The position numbers and the translations under genes are program-made. Shown here one piece after another: positions 1 through 8,015 of a stretch of DNA of 10,482 nt (the stretch's first letter is position 1; each line of letters opens with the position of its first letter). The notes beneath the pieces are model-generated. The model saw only the letters and a list, made by a program, of their open reading frames with translations, searched no databases and had not been told where the DNA came from. The stretch is taken from positions 17,602 to 28,083 of the forward strand of contig NW_003116964.1 of NCBI RefSeq assembly GCF_000003605.2, read 5' to 3'. Origin of the DNA: Saccoglossus kowalevskii (lineage: Eukaryota > Hemichordata > Enteropneusta > Harrimaniidae).

Positions 1-1027
1 GGAAAAATTATATTGTCTGAAGGTCAGTGCCAATGGCAAAATAAAAGAGGGACTTGAACAAATTAAAAAGAGAGCATGTTTTTCTTTGAAACAAAAATTG
101 GCTTTGATCAATTCAAACATTTTACTTTTTTCTCACTTTTTGACAAATTTATCAGACCGTCTTTAGTTTCTAGATGTGGCGTCTGGGTTGGATGAAATTC
201 AAATCCGCAATTATACATGTATATCAATCCATAATTGTTTCTGTAGATCTTTGTAAGGCGTCTCTCAAAATACATCCATAATGGGAATTAATAGTGAGCT
301 TGACAGTCATACGAAAGTGAGAACACACGAAAAACATTGCAAAGTGTTTGTTTTTTCTCGTCTCAATACATTTATAGAAGAAAACTTCTGTTTGTCAGGT
401 CTTACGTTTTTAAGTTGTATCGTCATTATAACAATAAACCATTTACTCAATCAAACACTACTTGCTTACGTTTCTGTCTATGTTCGCAATAATGCGAAGC
501 ACAATGAAATTATGTACAGTGACTGTGATTTGAACATTCTAAATATAGGATGGAAACCCGATGGAGAATAAAAATAGAGAAGGAAGCTATTTTTCTGTCC
601 GGGTTTCTATGCAGAAGTTGGTACGCGCACAGCCCCAAAACGTTAGCCCGTGCTAAGAAAACTTGCGTGAATAGGACTTTCTTCATTTGTATTTTTCCTG
701 GTTACTGTACAACCGTCTTTCCGCTATGTACTGGTACGCATGGTAACAGATTCAGGCATTCATATGTGCCGTCCAAAGTTCGTGACCCGGCAGATTTATA
801 AAACCCTTGTTTTAATTTCATGTTTCTCATTATATATACAAATTACTAAATCCGATATCACGGGTCACTCGCCAGAAATCCTAAATATATTAAAACCGCA
901 TGGTCGCTATAAATCCTCCAAAATGTTGAAGCAATGTACAAAGTTTATCCCCGTCAGAATATCAACAAGTGTTGTTATTTCAGGTATATTGTCAAAGCAC
1001 CTGGTATGTACAGATTAACTTGATAAA
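1..1027. other. non-coding stretch with one hairpin
   Basis: No gene is supported here. Open frames of 80-96 codons at 281-571, 550-801 and 740-1018 have no recognisable family motif, overlap one another on the same strand, and have AT-biased composition like the surrounding sequence, so I treat them as chance. The only structure seen is the imperfect hairpin at 553-607, listed separately. Confidence 0.6.
553..607. repeat. two-tier imperfect hairpin
   Basis: Outer 8-bp arms GAAACCCG (553-560) and CGGGTTTC (600-607) enclose inner 8-bp arms AAAAATAG (570-577) and CTATTTTT (587-594), with a 9-nt apical loop and a 9/5-nt internal loop. Both arm pairs are perfect. It is too short and bulged to be a typical animal microRNA precursor. 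No function is assigned. Confidence 0.5.
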
Positions 1028-1074
1028 TGACCTCTATTACTATGAGAAATATATTTCTATATCAATAGAGGTCA
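1028..1074. repeat. 11-bp inverted repeat around a 14-bp palindrome
   Basis: TGACCTCTATT (1028-1038) is perfectly repeated in inverse at 1064-1074. The spacer contains the perfect palindrome AGAAATATATTTCT (1045-1058). The outer arms carry TGACCT/AGGTCA, the core nuclear-receptor half-site, in everted orientation about 34 bp apart. That is seen in the sequence, but receptor binding is only a possibility. It could equally be a mini-MITE remnant. Confidence 0.5.
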
Positions 1075-3104
1075 ATTAAGATGTGTAATTAAAGATTCAA
1101 ATTGTGGCAGTGCACATAAGAGGCTCGGGTTAACCCCTTGATATCCGTCTTTTCGGGTCACAGTCCTTCTATACGTGTATTTAGTTCGGGTCAAATCAAA
1201 ATCACGTTAACCATGCTTCGGTCATATATTGGACACCATTTATACAAGCTTGTGGTTGCATATAATTTTAACCTCACTCTCGTTACAAAATACAGTGATT
1301 CCCATATTATATGACTCAAATGAAATCACCTATGTAAATCAATATTTCATTTCTATGCAGACATCTTGTATAATGATGAACAGTGAAAATTAAACGGTTT
1401 ACAGTATTTTTATATTTTGTTTGTAATTCATTGTTCCTTCACGTCAATATGACAAAGTGGACTCTATTGCAAAAAAGATATTGTTATTATAAAGTAAAGT
1501 TCAAGTTTAAGAAACACCACGGGACAGAGGGGTGCTGTGATGACGTGGCCCGAAACAAATCAGTTCTAACTTACACCATATTAACCACTGAGAAGTCATA
1601 GTCACACATGTGTTATGACTTCACGCAATCTGAACAATAAACTGAAACTTTCGGGCAAGTTTTGCAGTGAGGAATTATTGATTTTCTCTCATTAATGCAA
1701 GGAATCATCACATGCAACATTTTCTCTAAACTGTAAGTGATGACAAAGTTTATTTTCCTTTCGAATCATGAAAAAGAAACTCAGAACGGGATTTTGAAAT
1801 TTCACATACAAATCACCTTTTGTTTTAGATGGGTTGAAAAACTATCACACGTTTCTTACTCGGGTAAACGTTTTTGACGTAATGGTACAGGGGTTAACAT
1901 TGACCGCGCACAGGTACGTTACTGAGGACGAAAGTATCCAACTTAATCATTCAACCAATCATATCTGTGTAGTTTGATTAAATGTAGTATTTTAAAATCA
2001 AGATGTTACTATCATTGGCCCTAAAGAATACATAGGGCGTATAGTCACGCAAATGTGTTCACGTTTTGTCAACGCTTTTGACAGTGTTGAACATACGAAT
2101 TTGTAATACTTCAATGAAAAAGAAAAGCGAGTATCTCCAAAATCACTAGTTCAAGAAAATAACTACATTTTATGTTATGAAATTACTTATGATTTGATTA
2201 TAGTGTCTGATAATTTTGCAATGTAAAGCATGAATGGAACAATATGCAAATGATGACCCGTCAGACTGCAGCGACATATGGCAATGGCATACAAACTAAT
2301 ATCCATACCTTGAACTAAGTAATGTAAATTACAAAATGAAATTATAGTGAACATACTTTCACAAGTAGTATTTTGCCGGATGTTACAGTCACGTACTTAA
2401 AGCCCAAGGTTACCAAGCATTCAATATTACTGCTGTTCGTTACAGTCGGCGATCTTTGCGCGCCTAGCACATGTTGGTTATGTGATATTACGTCATTGTC
2501 AAATTCTCTCGGTTGCACACGGTCAACAACTAATAATTACAAGTGTCATTTACTAGGGTTTTTACGCTGCATTTGTTAATAACCAGATGTGTAAATCGAA
2601 AAAGTACTATTTTAACCGAAGACATAAGTTGCCATGGCGGCATTATTAAAGCCCAAAATAGAATTAGAAAACTGGTAGGACTAGGGCTATATAATCTTGT
2701 GCGTTTACAATATGCTGGCGTTTACAATCATAAACATACTCACCAGCTGACTAAATAATTAACCCTATAATACATAGTGACATTTTACCAACAGCTGAAA
2801 TTGCCATCGCGTGTTGTCAATTTCCAATCTAGCTATTATGAAATACACAATACACGCATTGTGATTCCCTTATGACAGCTGTTTTATTCATCATCGGGTT
2901 AGCAAATTGGGCGGAAATGACAAGGTTTCACGCAACGATATGTGAGGTATTATAATGATGCATCAATATATTTATATTGTATTAGTCATGTGTGCCACAA
3001 GAATACTTTATATATGCAAACGTTTGGTTTTATTTATTTGTCATTGTTGTCGTAGTTACAGGACTGTGATTTATCGTGAATTACGATACGTTATAGTAAT
3101 TCGG
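1075..3104. other. intergenic or intronic stretch, no gene seen
   Basis: About 2 kb without a supported gene. Open frames at 1383-1601, 2373-2579, 2543-2758 and 2955-3152 are short, AT-rich and without recognisable motifs. Minor items are the hairpin at 1592-1622, an octamer-like ATGCAAAT (2244-2251) and a near-tandem GCGTTTACAAT pair (2701-2711 and 2718-2728). None of these is enough to call an element. Confidence 0.6.
1592..1622. repeat. 9-bp hairpin with palindromic loop
   Basis: GAAGTCATA (1592-1600) pairs with TATGACTTC (1614-1622). The 13-nt loop contains the palindrome ACACATGTGT (1604-1613). The arms match perfectly. No target-site duplication or coding context was found, so it is described only as a short inverted repeat. 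Confidence 0.5.
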
Positions 3105-3116
3105 TGCGCATGCGCA
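3105..3116. promoter_or_regulatory. perfect NRF1-type palindrome
   Basis: TGCGCATGCGCA is an exact match to the animal NRF1 (nuclear respiratory factor 1) consensus, which is usually found close to transcription start sites of housekeeping genes. A 12-bp exact CpG-containing match in AT-rich DNA is unlikely by chance. However, no gene with a first exon is recognisable on either side, so promoter activity is inferred from the motif alone. Confidence 0.45.
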
Positions 3117-3129
3117 TGTTCCCGATTTA

Positions 3130-3155
3130 ACATCACGCCAAACGATTCGTGATGT
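3130..3155. repeat. 8-bp inverted repeat
   Basis: ACATCACG (3130-3137) and CGTGATGT (3148-3155) form perfect arms with a 10-nt loop, 14 bp after the NRF1-like palindrome. It may be part of the same regulatory cluster or chance. No function is assigned. Confidence 0.35.
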
Positions 3156-3334
3156 GTGTACATACAATATGCAAAATGGAACAGCAAATTATTCGGACTA
3201 TTCATTCTTATAATATTATAGGGTACGTAATTAGGCGGAAGCATCCCTCTGAATACCAGTAAAACAGTTTTGCATAATATTGGATTTATTTTGTTCACAA
3301 TATTTTTATACCACGCAAACAAATGTTATTCACT

Positions 3335-3347
3335 GTTGCCTAGCAAC
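3335..3347. promoter_or_regulatory. RFX X-box-like palindrome
   Basis: GTTGCCTAGCAAC has two inverted GTTGC half-sites and resembles the X-box bound by RFX factors, which control ciliary genes across animals. The motif is seen directly. Its use as a binding site is inferred, and no ciliary gene is recognisable beside it. Confidence 0.35.
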
Positions 3348-3706
3348 CATATTAAAACCCAAGTGACCTAGACAACAGAGCATTTTGGGAAACCCACTAA
3401 GATGCTTGTAGATTAGCTTCCCCTAAATTTATATTGCGATCACTGAAGCAAGGTAACATATACATAGTCGATTTCGTAAACATATGAGCAATGTAACTAT
3501 GTTGAAATTGTATCGTAAATCGTGTTCTATTGATAGAGAACTGAAAGAATCTGTTGTGGCACTGGACAACAACATTTCAACTAAATGTGGGGCTCTGATG
3601 TCACTCGGGTTTATTAAAATTCTTGTTTTCCTTATAAGATTATTATTGTTTATAACAACGCTTGACAAAAAAACATTTCACCAACACTCTCAAGAATGGT
3701 TCTTTT
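3348..3706. other. no gene seen between regulatory-like motifs
   Basis: Overlapping plus and minus open frames (3484-3717 and 3429-3668) mirror each other and have no recognisable family signature. Nothing else is supported here. Confidence 0.5.
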
Positions 3707-3879
3707 GTCACCGTTAGGTGACGTCACAAAAATCACGTAACAAAATATTCTATTTCGATTGGCCGTTGTAAATATCACGTGACAAACAAATGGCAACCTG
3801 TCATTGGTCAGTCACCGTTAGGTGACGTCATAAATGTCACGTACCAATGTATTAAATTTCGATTGGATGTTGCAATACT
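3707..3879. promoter_or_regulatory. tandem CRE/CCAAT block, candidate promoter or enhancer
   Basis: Two copies of one block start at 3707 and 3811 (period 104 bp). The first 56 bp of each copy align without gaps with about eight differences, and similarity fades after that. Each copy opens with the inverted repeat GTCACC-GTTA-GGTGAC, which runs into a full CRE palindrome TGACGTCA (3719-3726 and 3823-3830). Each also carries an inverted CCAAT box (ATTGG near 3758 and 3862). Between the copies lie an E-box in TCACGTGA (3775-3782) and another ATTGG (about 3803). CREB/ATF factors, NF-Y and bHLH-Zip factors bind such motifs in animal promoters. The combination and duplication are seen; regulatory activity is inferred. 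No downstream exon was recognised, so a distal enhancer or a repeat-family fragment are alternatives. Confidence 0.45.
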
Positions 3880-4149
3880 ACTTGATTAAGATTAAAATCG
3901 AAGAGATCCCCGACCTGAGGATCCCCACGCACGAAGGACGTCCCCGAGACCTTACCCCTGTCTTTATGACGGAACTGTTCTGTTTTGGCGTTTTACAATT
4001 ATGAACTAAAACGAACTAATCCTACTTATTGGTCTGATCTTTGACTTCGAGTGAGTCAGTTGATCCCCAAGTTTACTTCTCGCATTTGCCAAGCGAGAAA
4101 TTCCCCCAACTTATGATTCGAACCAGGTCGATATATTACTTTTCTTTCC
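3880..4149. other. no gene seen
   Basis: The sequence just after the tandem block is locally richer in C (3905-3960), with runs of CCCC and CpG. This would fit a 5' untranslated region if the block is a promoter, but no start codon followed by a credible exon and donor was found. Confidence 0.4.
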
Positions 4150-4309
4150 CCCCAAAAACTAAAACTATTCCCCGACTCCGAACTACGACCGGTTATATGG
4201 TGTTTAGAATCCAGGCAACTGTTGAAGACAAGTAAAGACCAAAGAAGAACTAAAGAACGCCAACAAAAAAAAACTGTAACTATTACCCATCCCCGAACTA
4301 CGACCGGTT
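4150..4309. repeat. spaced imperfect direct repeat
   Basis: The 17-bp string CCGAACTACGACCGGTT occurs at 4178-4194 and again at 4293-4309. Both copies are preceded by a similar A-rich segment ending in AACTATT plus C-runs (from about 4150 and 4262), so the repeat unit is about 45 bp with a period near 115 bp. It looks like a small tandem duplication. No family is recognised. Confidence 0.5.
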
Positions 4310-5190
4310 GTTCACTAGTAACGGTAAATTGTTAATCCACTGCGATTGTACTATGGAATTATGGGACATCATTGAAAACTTAGTTCATACATACGTATTG
4401 TATTTCTCTTTGTACTATATTAGACTAGTGAAGTTGGCATCGTGTCATTACAATATGCTGAATGTAGGTCAATCATTCGGGATAAAGCATATACATGTAT
4501 TGTGTTATATAAACAGCCTGAGGAACCCAGACAGATAAATCGCTGTTCAGAGTCAACTATGACGAAGCCAGAGATGGTGAATTGCCAGAGTTACGGACAT
4601 CGAGTTACAAAACGACCATGCCCATATGTAGATACCACGCCCACATTGTAAATCGACGTTCAATTAACAGTCTATAGCCAAGACTGTTTGGATAATAAAA
4701 AGCAAAAAAAAAAACAAAAAACGAACCTGCATCCCTACCTTAACTACGGGCAGCATAGATTATTTTGTTTTGTTTAACAAAGTATGTTACTCGTAACTCT
4801 AAGTTCGGTTAACTGTTAAAAGAAGTTCGAGTGACTACATGTGGACGTTCAACAAAAACAAAAACACACGAGTCTTTCATATAACTCGAAGACCTATTAA
4901 CTGTTAATTTAGGAATTACATGAAATTACATGTTCAGTAATGCATTGCGTGTGGCCATGGCCGGAGGCACAGATACCAGGTCGTTCGGGCAGATAGCCAA
5001 CATATGCTAAGTACCATCAATTTATTTTGTGACATCCTGATGTTTATAGCCATCATACGTCATACGTGCAGTACTGTGAAGACATTAATTATTCATTATT
5101 TTCGCTCATAAGTAAAATCCGCTAAATTAAACCCATGTTAACCTGTAAAATAACAATAGAACTCAATATTCCTCTTGCAAACTCACGAAC
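4310..5190. other. no gene seen
   Basis: Overlapping short plus-strand open frames (4308-4538 and 4442-4651) have no recognisable product. There is an A-rich tract interrupted only by C at about 4696-4720, and nothing else that I can support. Confidence 0.55.
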
Positions 5191-5232
5191 TTAGACCCAT
5201 GGAAGGTACTAGGACCTTCCATGTTAGACCCA
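5191..5232. repeat. perfect hairpin flanked by 9-bp direct repeats
   Basis: A 10-bp perfect stem, CATGGAAGGT (5198-5207) with ACCTTCCATG (5214-5223), has a 6-nt loop. The 9-bp sequence TTAGACCCA occurs immediately on both sides (5191-5199 and 5224-5232). A palindrome bracketed by direct repeats is the arrangement left by a DNA transposon that excised imprecisely, or by a very short internally deleted copy. The 9-bp size is compatible with target duplications of Merlin- or Mutator-type elements, but family assignment is speculative. Confidence 0.5.
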
Positions 5233-5466
5233 AGTGAAATTGGCCAACATCAATGAAAATAAATGGTTTTACACTATTGTATACGCGGAATGACGGGTAA
5301 TTTTGACGGATTGTGACGTTCGATACACTCTATTCATGAACAGAAACAATGCGGACTACAATGGATCTTCGTATTGTAATGAACTATCTAACCATGTTTT
5401 AACATGAACCCAAAGAAGTGTACATATCTATTTATATTTCACGACCAACCCGATTCAGTGCGTATA
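5233..5466. other. no gene seen
   Basis: AT-rich spacer between two hairpins. No open frame, splice-bounded exon or repeat was recognised. Confidence 0.5.
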
Positions 5467-5496
5467 ACCACAGTCCCTCTATCCCGGGACTGTGGT
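5467..5496. repeat. 11-bp perfect hairpin
   Basis: ACCACAGTCCC (5467-5477) and GGGACTGTGGT (5486-5496) match perfectly around an 8-nt loop, making the most GC-rich stem in this AT-rich area. No T-run follows that would suggest a terminator. It may be a short inverted-repeat element. No target-site duplication was found. Confidence 0.55.
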
Positions 5497-5730
5497 ATTA
5501 CAATGCAAAATGGAACGAACCGTTTACATTTAATTAAAAATATATGTAAGCGTTGAACTTAAGTCCACCGCGTATTAAAATATAATACCACTCACCTGAG
5601 TGCATAAAGCCAACCATTTTTATATAGATGGAGTAAATCAATATATATTAACATATTACACTGTATCAATCGAAATGCAGGATCTGGATATTATCATGTA
5701 TTACCCTATATTTAGTATAATCATACATAC
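5497..5730 (-). other. presumed first intron of the SLC43-like gene
   Basis: Reading the minus strand, this follows the GTATGT donor of the SLC43-like exon, so it should be intronic. A perfect CAG|GTGAGT donor-like string occurs on the minus strand near 5597. However, no upstream acceptor gives a frame that continues the transporter without a stop, so I do not call a second exon. Confidence 0.4.
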
Positions 5731-6182
5731 CAACATATTAAGCGTGTTTTACGCGGGCCAAGTAAATCGTATACTGCACCAGTGGGGAAACACATCGACA
5801 GCGTTAATGACATTGCAATGGTAAACACAAGGTTCAAACGTTCATCCTGTGCGGAACAAGTACAGTACTCTCCATATACACCCACTGTATCGTATGTCGT
5901 CGCTATCGCTACGGGCGCAGTTTCATTGAAACGAACAGCCAATGTCGTCATACTATCCGTTTCATGGGCTGAGGTGTTCCAGGTGATCTGTTGACAGTCT
6001 GACGAGTCGGCGTGACACAGATCACTGTAAAATCCATCGGCTTTAAGCACCACAACCAACGAGGCCCATCCATAAGGGAGAGTAGTGAAGAATCCCTCGA
6101 GAACTGCTAGCGTTATGATCAGTACTTTCTTGTAGGCACTGCGTTGTTTTTTGCCTTGAAAGGCAAACAACTCAGGTGGCAT
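5731..6182 (-). CDS. SLC43-family transporter, first coding exon (partial gene)
   Basis: SLC43 proteins are 12-helix major-facilitator carriers of the plasma membrane: SLC43A1/A2 move large neutral amino acids and SLC43A3 moves purine nucleobases. This exon encodes the first 150 residues plus two bases of the next codon, about a quarter of a usual SLC43 protein. Helix 1 spans about residues 20-46 and contains the GWASLV string typical of the family. An extracellular loop follows with cysteines (56, 63, 107, 109) and two N-glycosylation sequons (N69, N86). Then come SAQDERLNLVFT (110-121), helix 2, and the facilitator A-motif GAVYDLLGPRK (135-145). I chose the ATG at 6182 because it has a good GCC-ATG context and an in-frame stop lies upstream; an alternative GTG-initiated reading from 6218 is not needed. 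The exon ends at a GTATGT donor (5730-5725). The AQDE and DLLGPR strings look closest to SLC43A3-type members, but the subfamily and substrate are inferred. Downstream exons are not seen in the window. Confidence 0.85.
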
Positions 6183-6609
6183 GGCTAGATATTCATGTCG
6201 ATTTGACCGACGTACCACAATTACTTACAGAAGACAACGAAAGTGGTTGATTCCAGAAAAAAATGTCATTCGCATCGGCTGTCGGTTAACAGAAGCTACT
6301 CATCATTGAATGAACGAACGACACTATAATGACAACATTGTAATTTTAATGTTATGTTAATACTCGCTGTCGTGGGTTATTGTACTTTGTCGTAGGGGGT
6401 TCAGCTGCCAATGCGGATCTATTTCATTTCAACAGATACTTACCTTAGTTGGTAACCATGGACATCAAAACAAAATGACGTTGTTCGATAATATTGACTA
6501 ATCTGTCGGCTGCGGTGTACGGACACGTGACTGCAGATAATGTTTTATGGCTCAGCATCATACACTGGTACTCGATTCAAACACAACTTATAAAGCGGCC
6601 ATAAAAACA
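6183..6609 (-). other. upstream region of the SLC43-like gene
   Basis: This should hold the 5' untranslated region and promoter of the minus-strand transporter. An E-box CACGTG (6524-6529) and a CCAAT on the plus strand (about 6407-6411) are seen. A donor-like GTAAGT on the minus strand (6228-6223) lies only 40 bases before the ATG, too close to make an intron with the nearest AG. No start site can be placed. Confidence 0.3.
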
Positions 6610-6801
6610 ACTATTTATTTATTTATTAATCAAGATTATTTAACACCAACAAAACTTACTTCAAAATAGAAAACAAAACATTTCCCCATTCTACCGTATG
6701 CGGCACACGTTACACGTAAAACTGAAAAATAAATGTTTGAGGCACAGGTTTCGAACTCACGCGCGCCTAATGATGTTATATTACCAGTTAACAGAACTTC
6801 G
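6610..6801 (-). mobile_element. tRNA-derived SINE relic (candidate)
   Basis: On the minus strand a B-box-like sequence GAGTTCGAAACC (6758-6747) sits 32 bp downstream of an A-box 3' half TAACTGGTAA (6790-6781), the spacing of an RNA polymerase III type 2 promoter. An unrelated-looking body follows and ends in an (AAAT)n-type run (plus-strand TTTA repeats at 6610-6629), as in SINE tails. The 5' half of the A-box and the acceptor stem do not match a functional tRNA, so this is a relic and not a tRNA gene. No target-site duplication was found. The call rests on box spacing plus tail. Confidence 0.4.
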
Positions 6802-6847
6802 AGTTTCGGGCAATATACGTTTTTGTTTTTTGTCGAAAGTCCACGTT

Positions 6848-7436
6848 TAATAATAATAATAACTTTATTACACTACTAAAAACCTTCAGAGGGTTTTTGT
6901 ATGGTAAGGAACATAAATACATACAATACATAAGAGATAAAAATAAAATGTTAGTAAAATAAAATAAAAAAATAAATTAATTACTTTCTGTGGTTTTAAA
7001 AATTGTGCTCTTTAAGTATTTTGCTAAAGCTATATTATTCTCCATAATCTTTTTAAATATGGAATTCACATCCATTGTGTAAATATTTATTGAACACTCA
7101 TCAAACAGTTTTTTTCTTTGTTCTATATAGCCAGTACAAAATAGCAGGAAATGTTTTTCATCTCCTAATGCTTTAGTGTTACATTTATTACAGTGTCTAT
7201 TTTCTAATTCTATTTTGGGATTTGTTCTTCTACCTAATTCTATTTCTAAGTTGTGGTCACTCAGACGGAATTTTGAAAGCATTTTCCTGAGGCTGAAATT
7301 TGAAATGTTTTGCAAATAATTTTCCATATTATAGCTTACTTTGAATAGTTTGTATGTTCTCAGTTTTGTTCCCCTATTTTCATTGGTTTCACTGAAATTT
7401 AGTTTTTCTCTAATAACTTTAACTGACTTTAATTAA
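6848..7436 (-). mobile_element. 5'-truncated LINE (non-LTR retrotransposon) 3' end
   Basis: The minus strand carries the C-terminal end of a LINE ORF2-type protein. After it comes a roughly 100-bp 3' untranslated region with a 7-bp stem-loop (arms 6892-6898 and 6878-6884, 7-nt loop) and an ATT-repeat tail (plus-strand TAA repeats at 6848-6862). A 3' stem-loop followed by a short microsatellite tail is typical of L2/CR1-like LINEs, where the reverse transcriptase recognises it. The open frame begins right after a stop at 7435-7433, marking the likely 5' truncation point. Clear target duplications were not found. Confidence 0.8.
6977..7432 (-). pseudogene. LINE reverse-transcriptase C-terminal fragment
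   Basis: An uninterrupted 151-residue frame, without its own start codon at the left limit, resembles the region after the reverse-transcriptase domain of animal LINE proteins. It includes a KLRTYKLFK stretch, then LRKMLSKFRLSDHNLEIELG, then a zinc-knuckle-like cysteine/histidine motif CNKC-x9-H-x4-C near the end. The last part is Lys/Asn-rich and stops at 6977, just before the 3' untranslated region. The catalytic YADD region is missing, so the fragment cannot act alone. The absence of stops suggests a fairly recent insertion. The clade (L2, CR1 or relative) is inferred from the motif order and 3' tail. Confidence 0.75.
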
Positions 7437-7439
7437 CAG

Positions 7440-7769
7440 TTGAACGAACTGAATATACGTGTAGCCGTGTTCGCACCTCGTAACTCACTTGTACCACACT
7501 ATACAAGTGTCGGCGTTTCACAGGGATCTCTTTTGTCCCCACTTTATGTAAATGACATGCCAGTATTACATCTGCCAGCATTTATATTGCCACAACTTTC
7601 ATGTGCTAAACATCAAGATCATAAAAGAGGTCATATCCGGGTTTACGCCAATGGGAAATTAAGCTGTCACCATTTGATATGGTCTTCAACCCTGTACATG
7701 ATTTTAGAACGTGGTAACTTGGGTTGGTCACTGAGGTCTCGTCTACAACACAACACAATAATTTACTAG
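7440..7769 (+). pseudogene. decayed reverse-transcriptase fragment, plus strand
   Basis: A 109-codon open frame without an ATG start contains VGVSQGSLLSPLYVNDMP at about 7509-7562. This matches the conserved reverse-transcriptase block GV-x-QGS-x-L-x-PLLF-x-x-Y-[IV]-ND-x-P, apart from about four residues (the usual LLFxx part) lost between PL and YVND. About 27 residues further on, IRVYANGKLS may be a damaged version of the catalytic YADD box, since both aspartates are gone. It therefore looks like an inactive LINE fragment of a second copy or family, opposite in orientation to the adjacent minus-strand LINE end. The rest of the frame is unrecognisable. Confidence 0.55.
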
Positions 7770-8015
7770 AAACTTGCAAAGTTTTATATATTTTATGTTG
7801 AGTGTTTTTATTTTAAGCAATATAGTATTTTTTCCTAAGGTCGGATGATGTATTTCTTAAAAGCCAGTTCGAAATATTTTCAATTGCACTATTTTATTGC
7901 ACCTAAAGCACTTCATAACACATTTTCTGTATTCACAGCGCCCCCAGCCGGTAAATTTTGCATGAGCTAGAGAGCGCTGTTGTGGAGTTGGTCACGTGAC
8001 TTCGTTTTCGTAAAA
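7770..8015 (+). promoter_or_regulatory. candidate promoter/5' region of the acidic-leader exon
   Basis: Upstream of the exon at 8016, the sequence becomes locally GC-richer (7938-8010). It contains a C-run AGCGCCCCC (about 7938-7946) and an inverted partner GCGCTGT (about 7975). It also contains the perfect 10-bp palindrome GTCACGTGAC (7991-8000), the CLEAR-type E-box bound by MITF/TFE and USF factors. The E-box ends 15 bases before the ATG, so transcription either starts very close to the ATG or the motif lies in the 5' untranslated region. Promoter role is inferred from position and motifs. The part before 7900 shows nothing. Confidence 0.4.

Noticed and set aside
281-1018. Three overlapping plus-strand open frames of 83-96 codons
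   Set aside because: No family motifs, mutually overlapping in different frames, and AT-driven composition; no splice-bounded exon structure was apparent.
3071-3717. Mirrored open frames on both strands around 3071-3322, 3429-3668 and 3484-3717
   Set aside because: Opposite-strand shadows of the same low-complexity sequence; no recognisable product.
4081-4200. Pol III promoter or tRNA-like gene on the minus strand (B-box-like GGTTCGAATC)
   Set aside because: The best A-box candidate is about 60 bp away and mismatched, and no cloverleaf can be formed.
5597-5690. Possible second SLC43 exon on the minus strand ending at a perfect CAG|GTGAGT donor
   Set aside because: With the preferred GTATGT donor of exon 1 the phase gives an immediate stop. 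The alternative donor needs a very short intron and inserts extra residues compared with the family.
5782-5994. Plus-strand 70-codon open frame
   Set aside because: Antisense shadow of the SLC43-like exon.
6737-6801. Functional tRNA gene
   Set aside because: The 5' half of the A-box and the acceptor stem do not match, so only a SINE relic is proposed.
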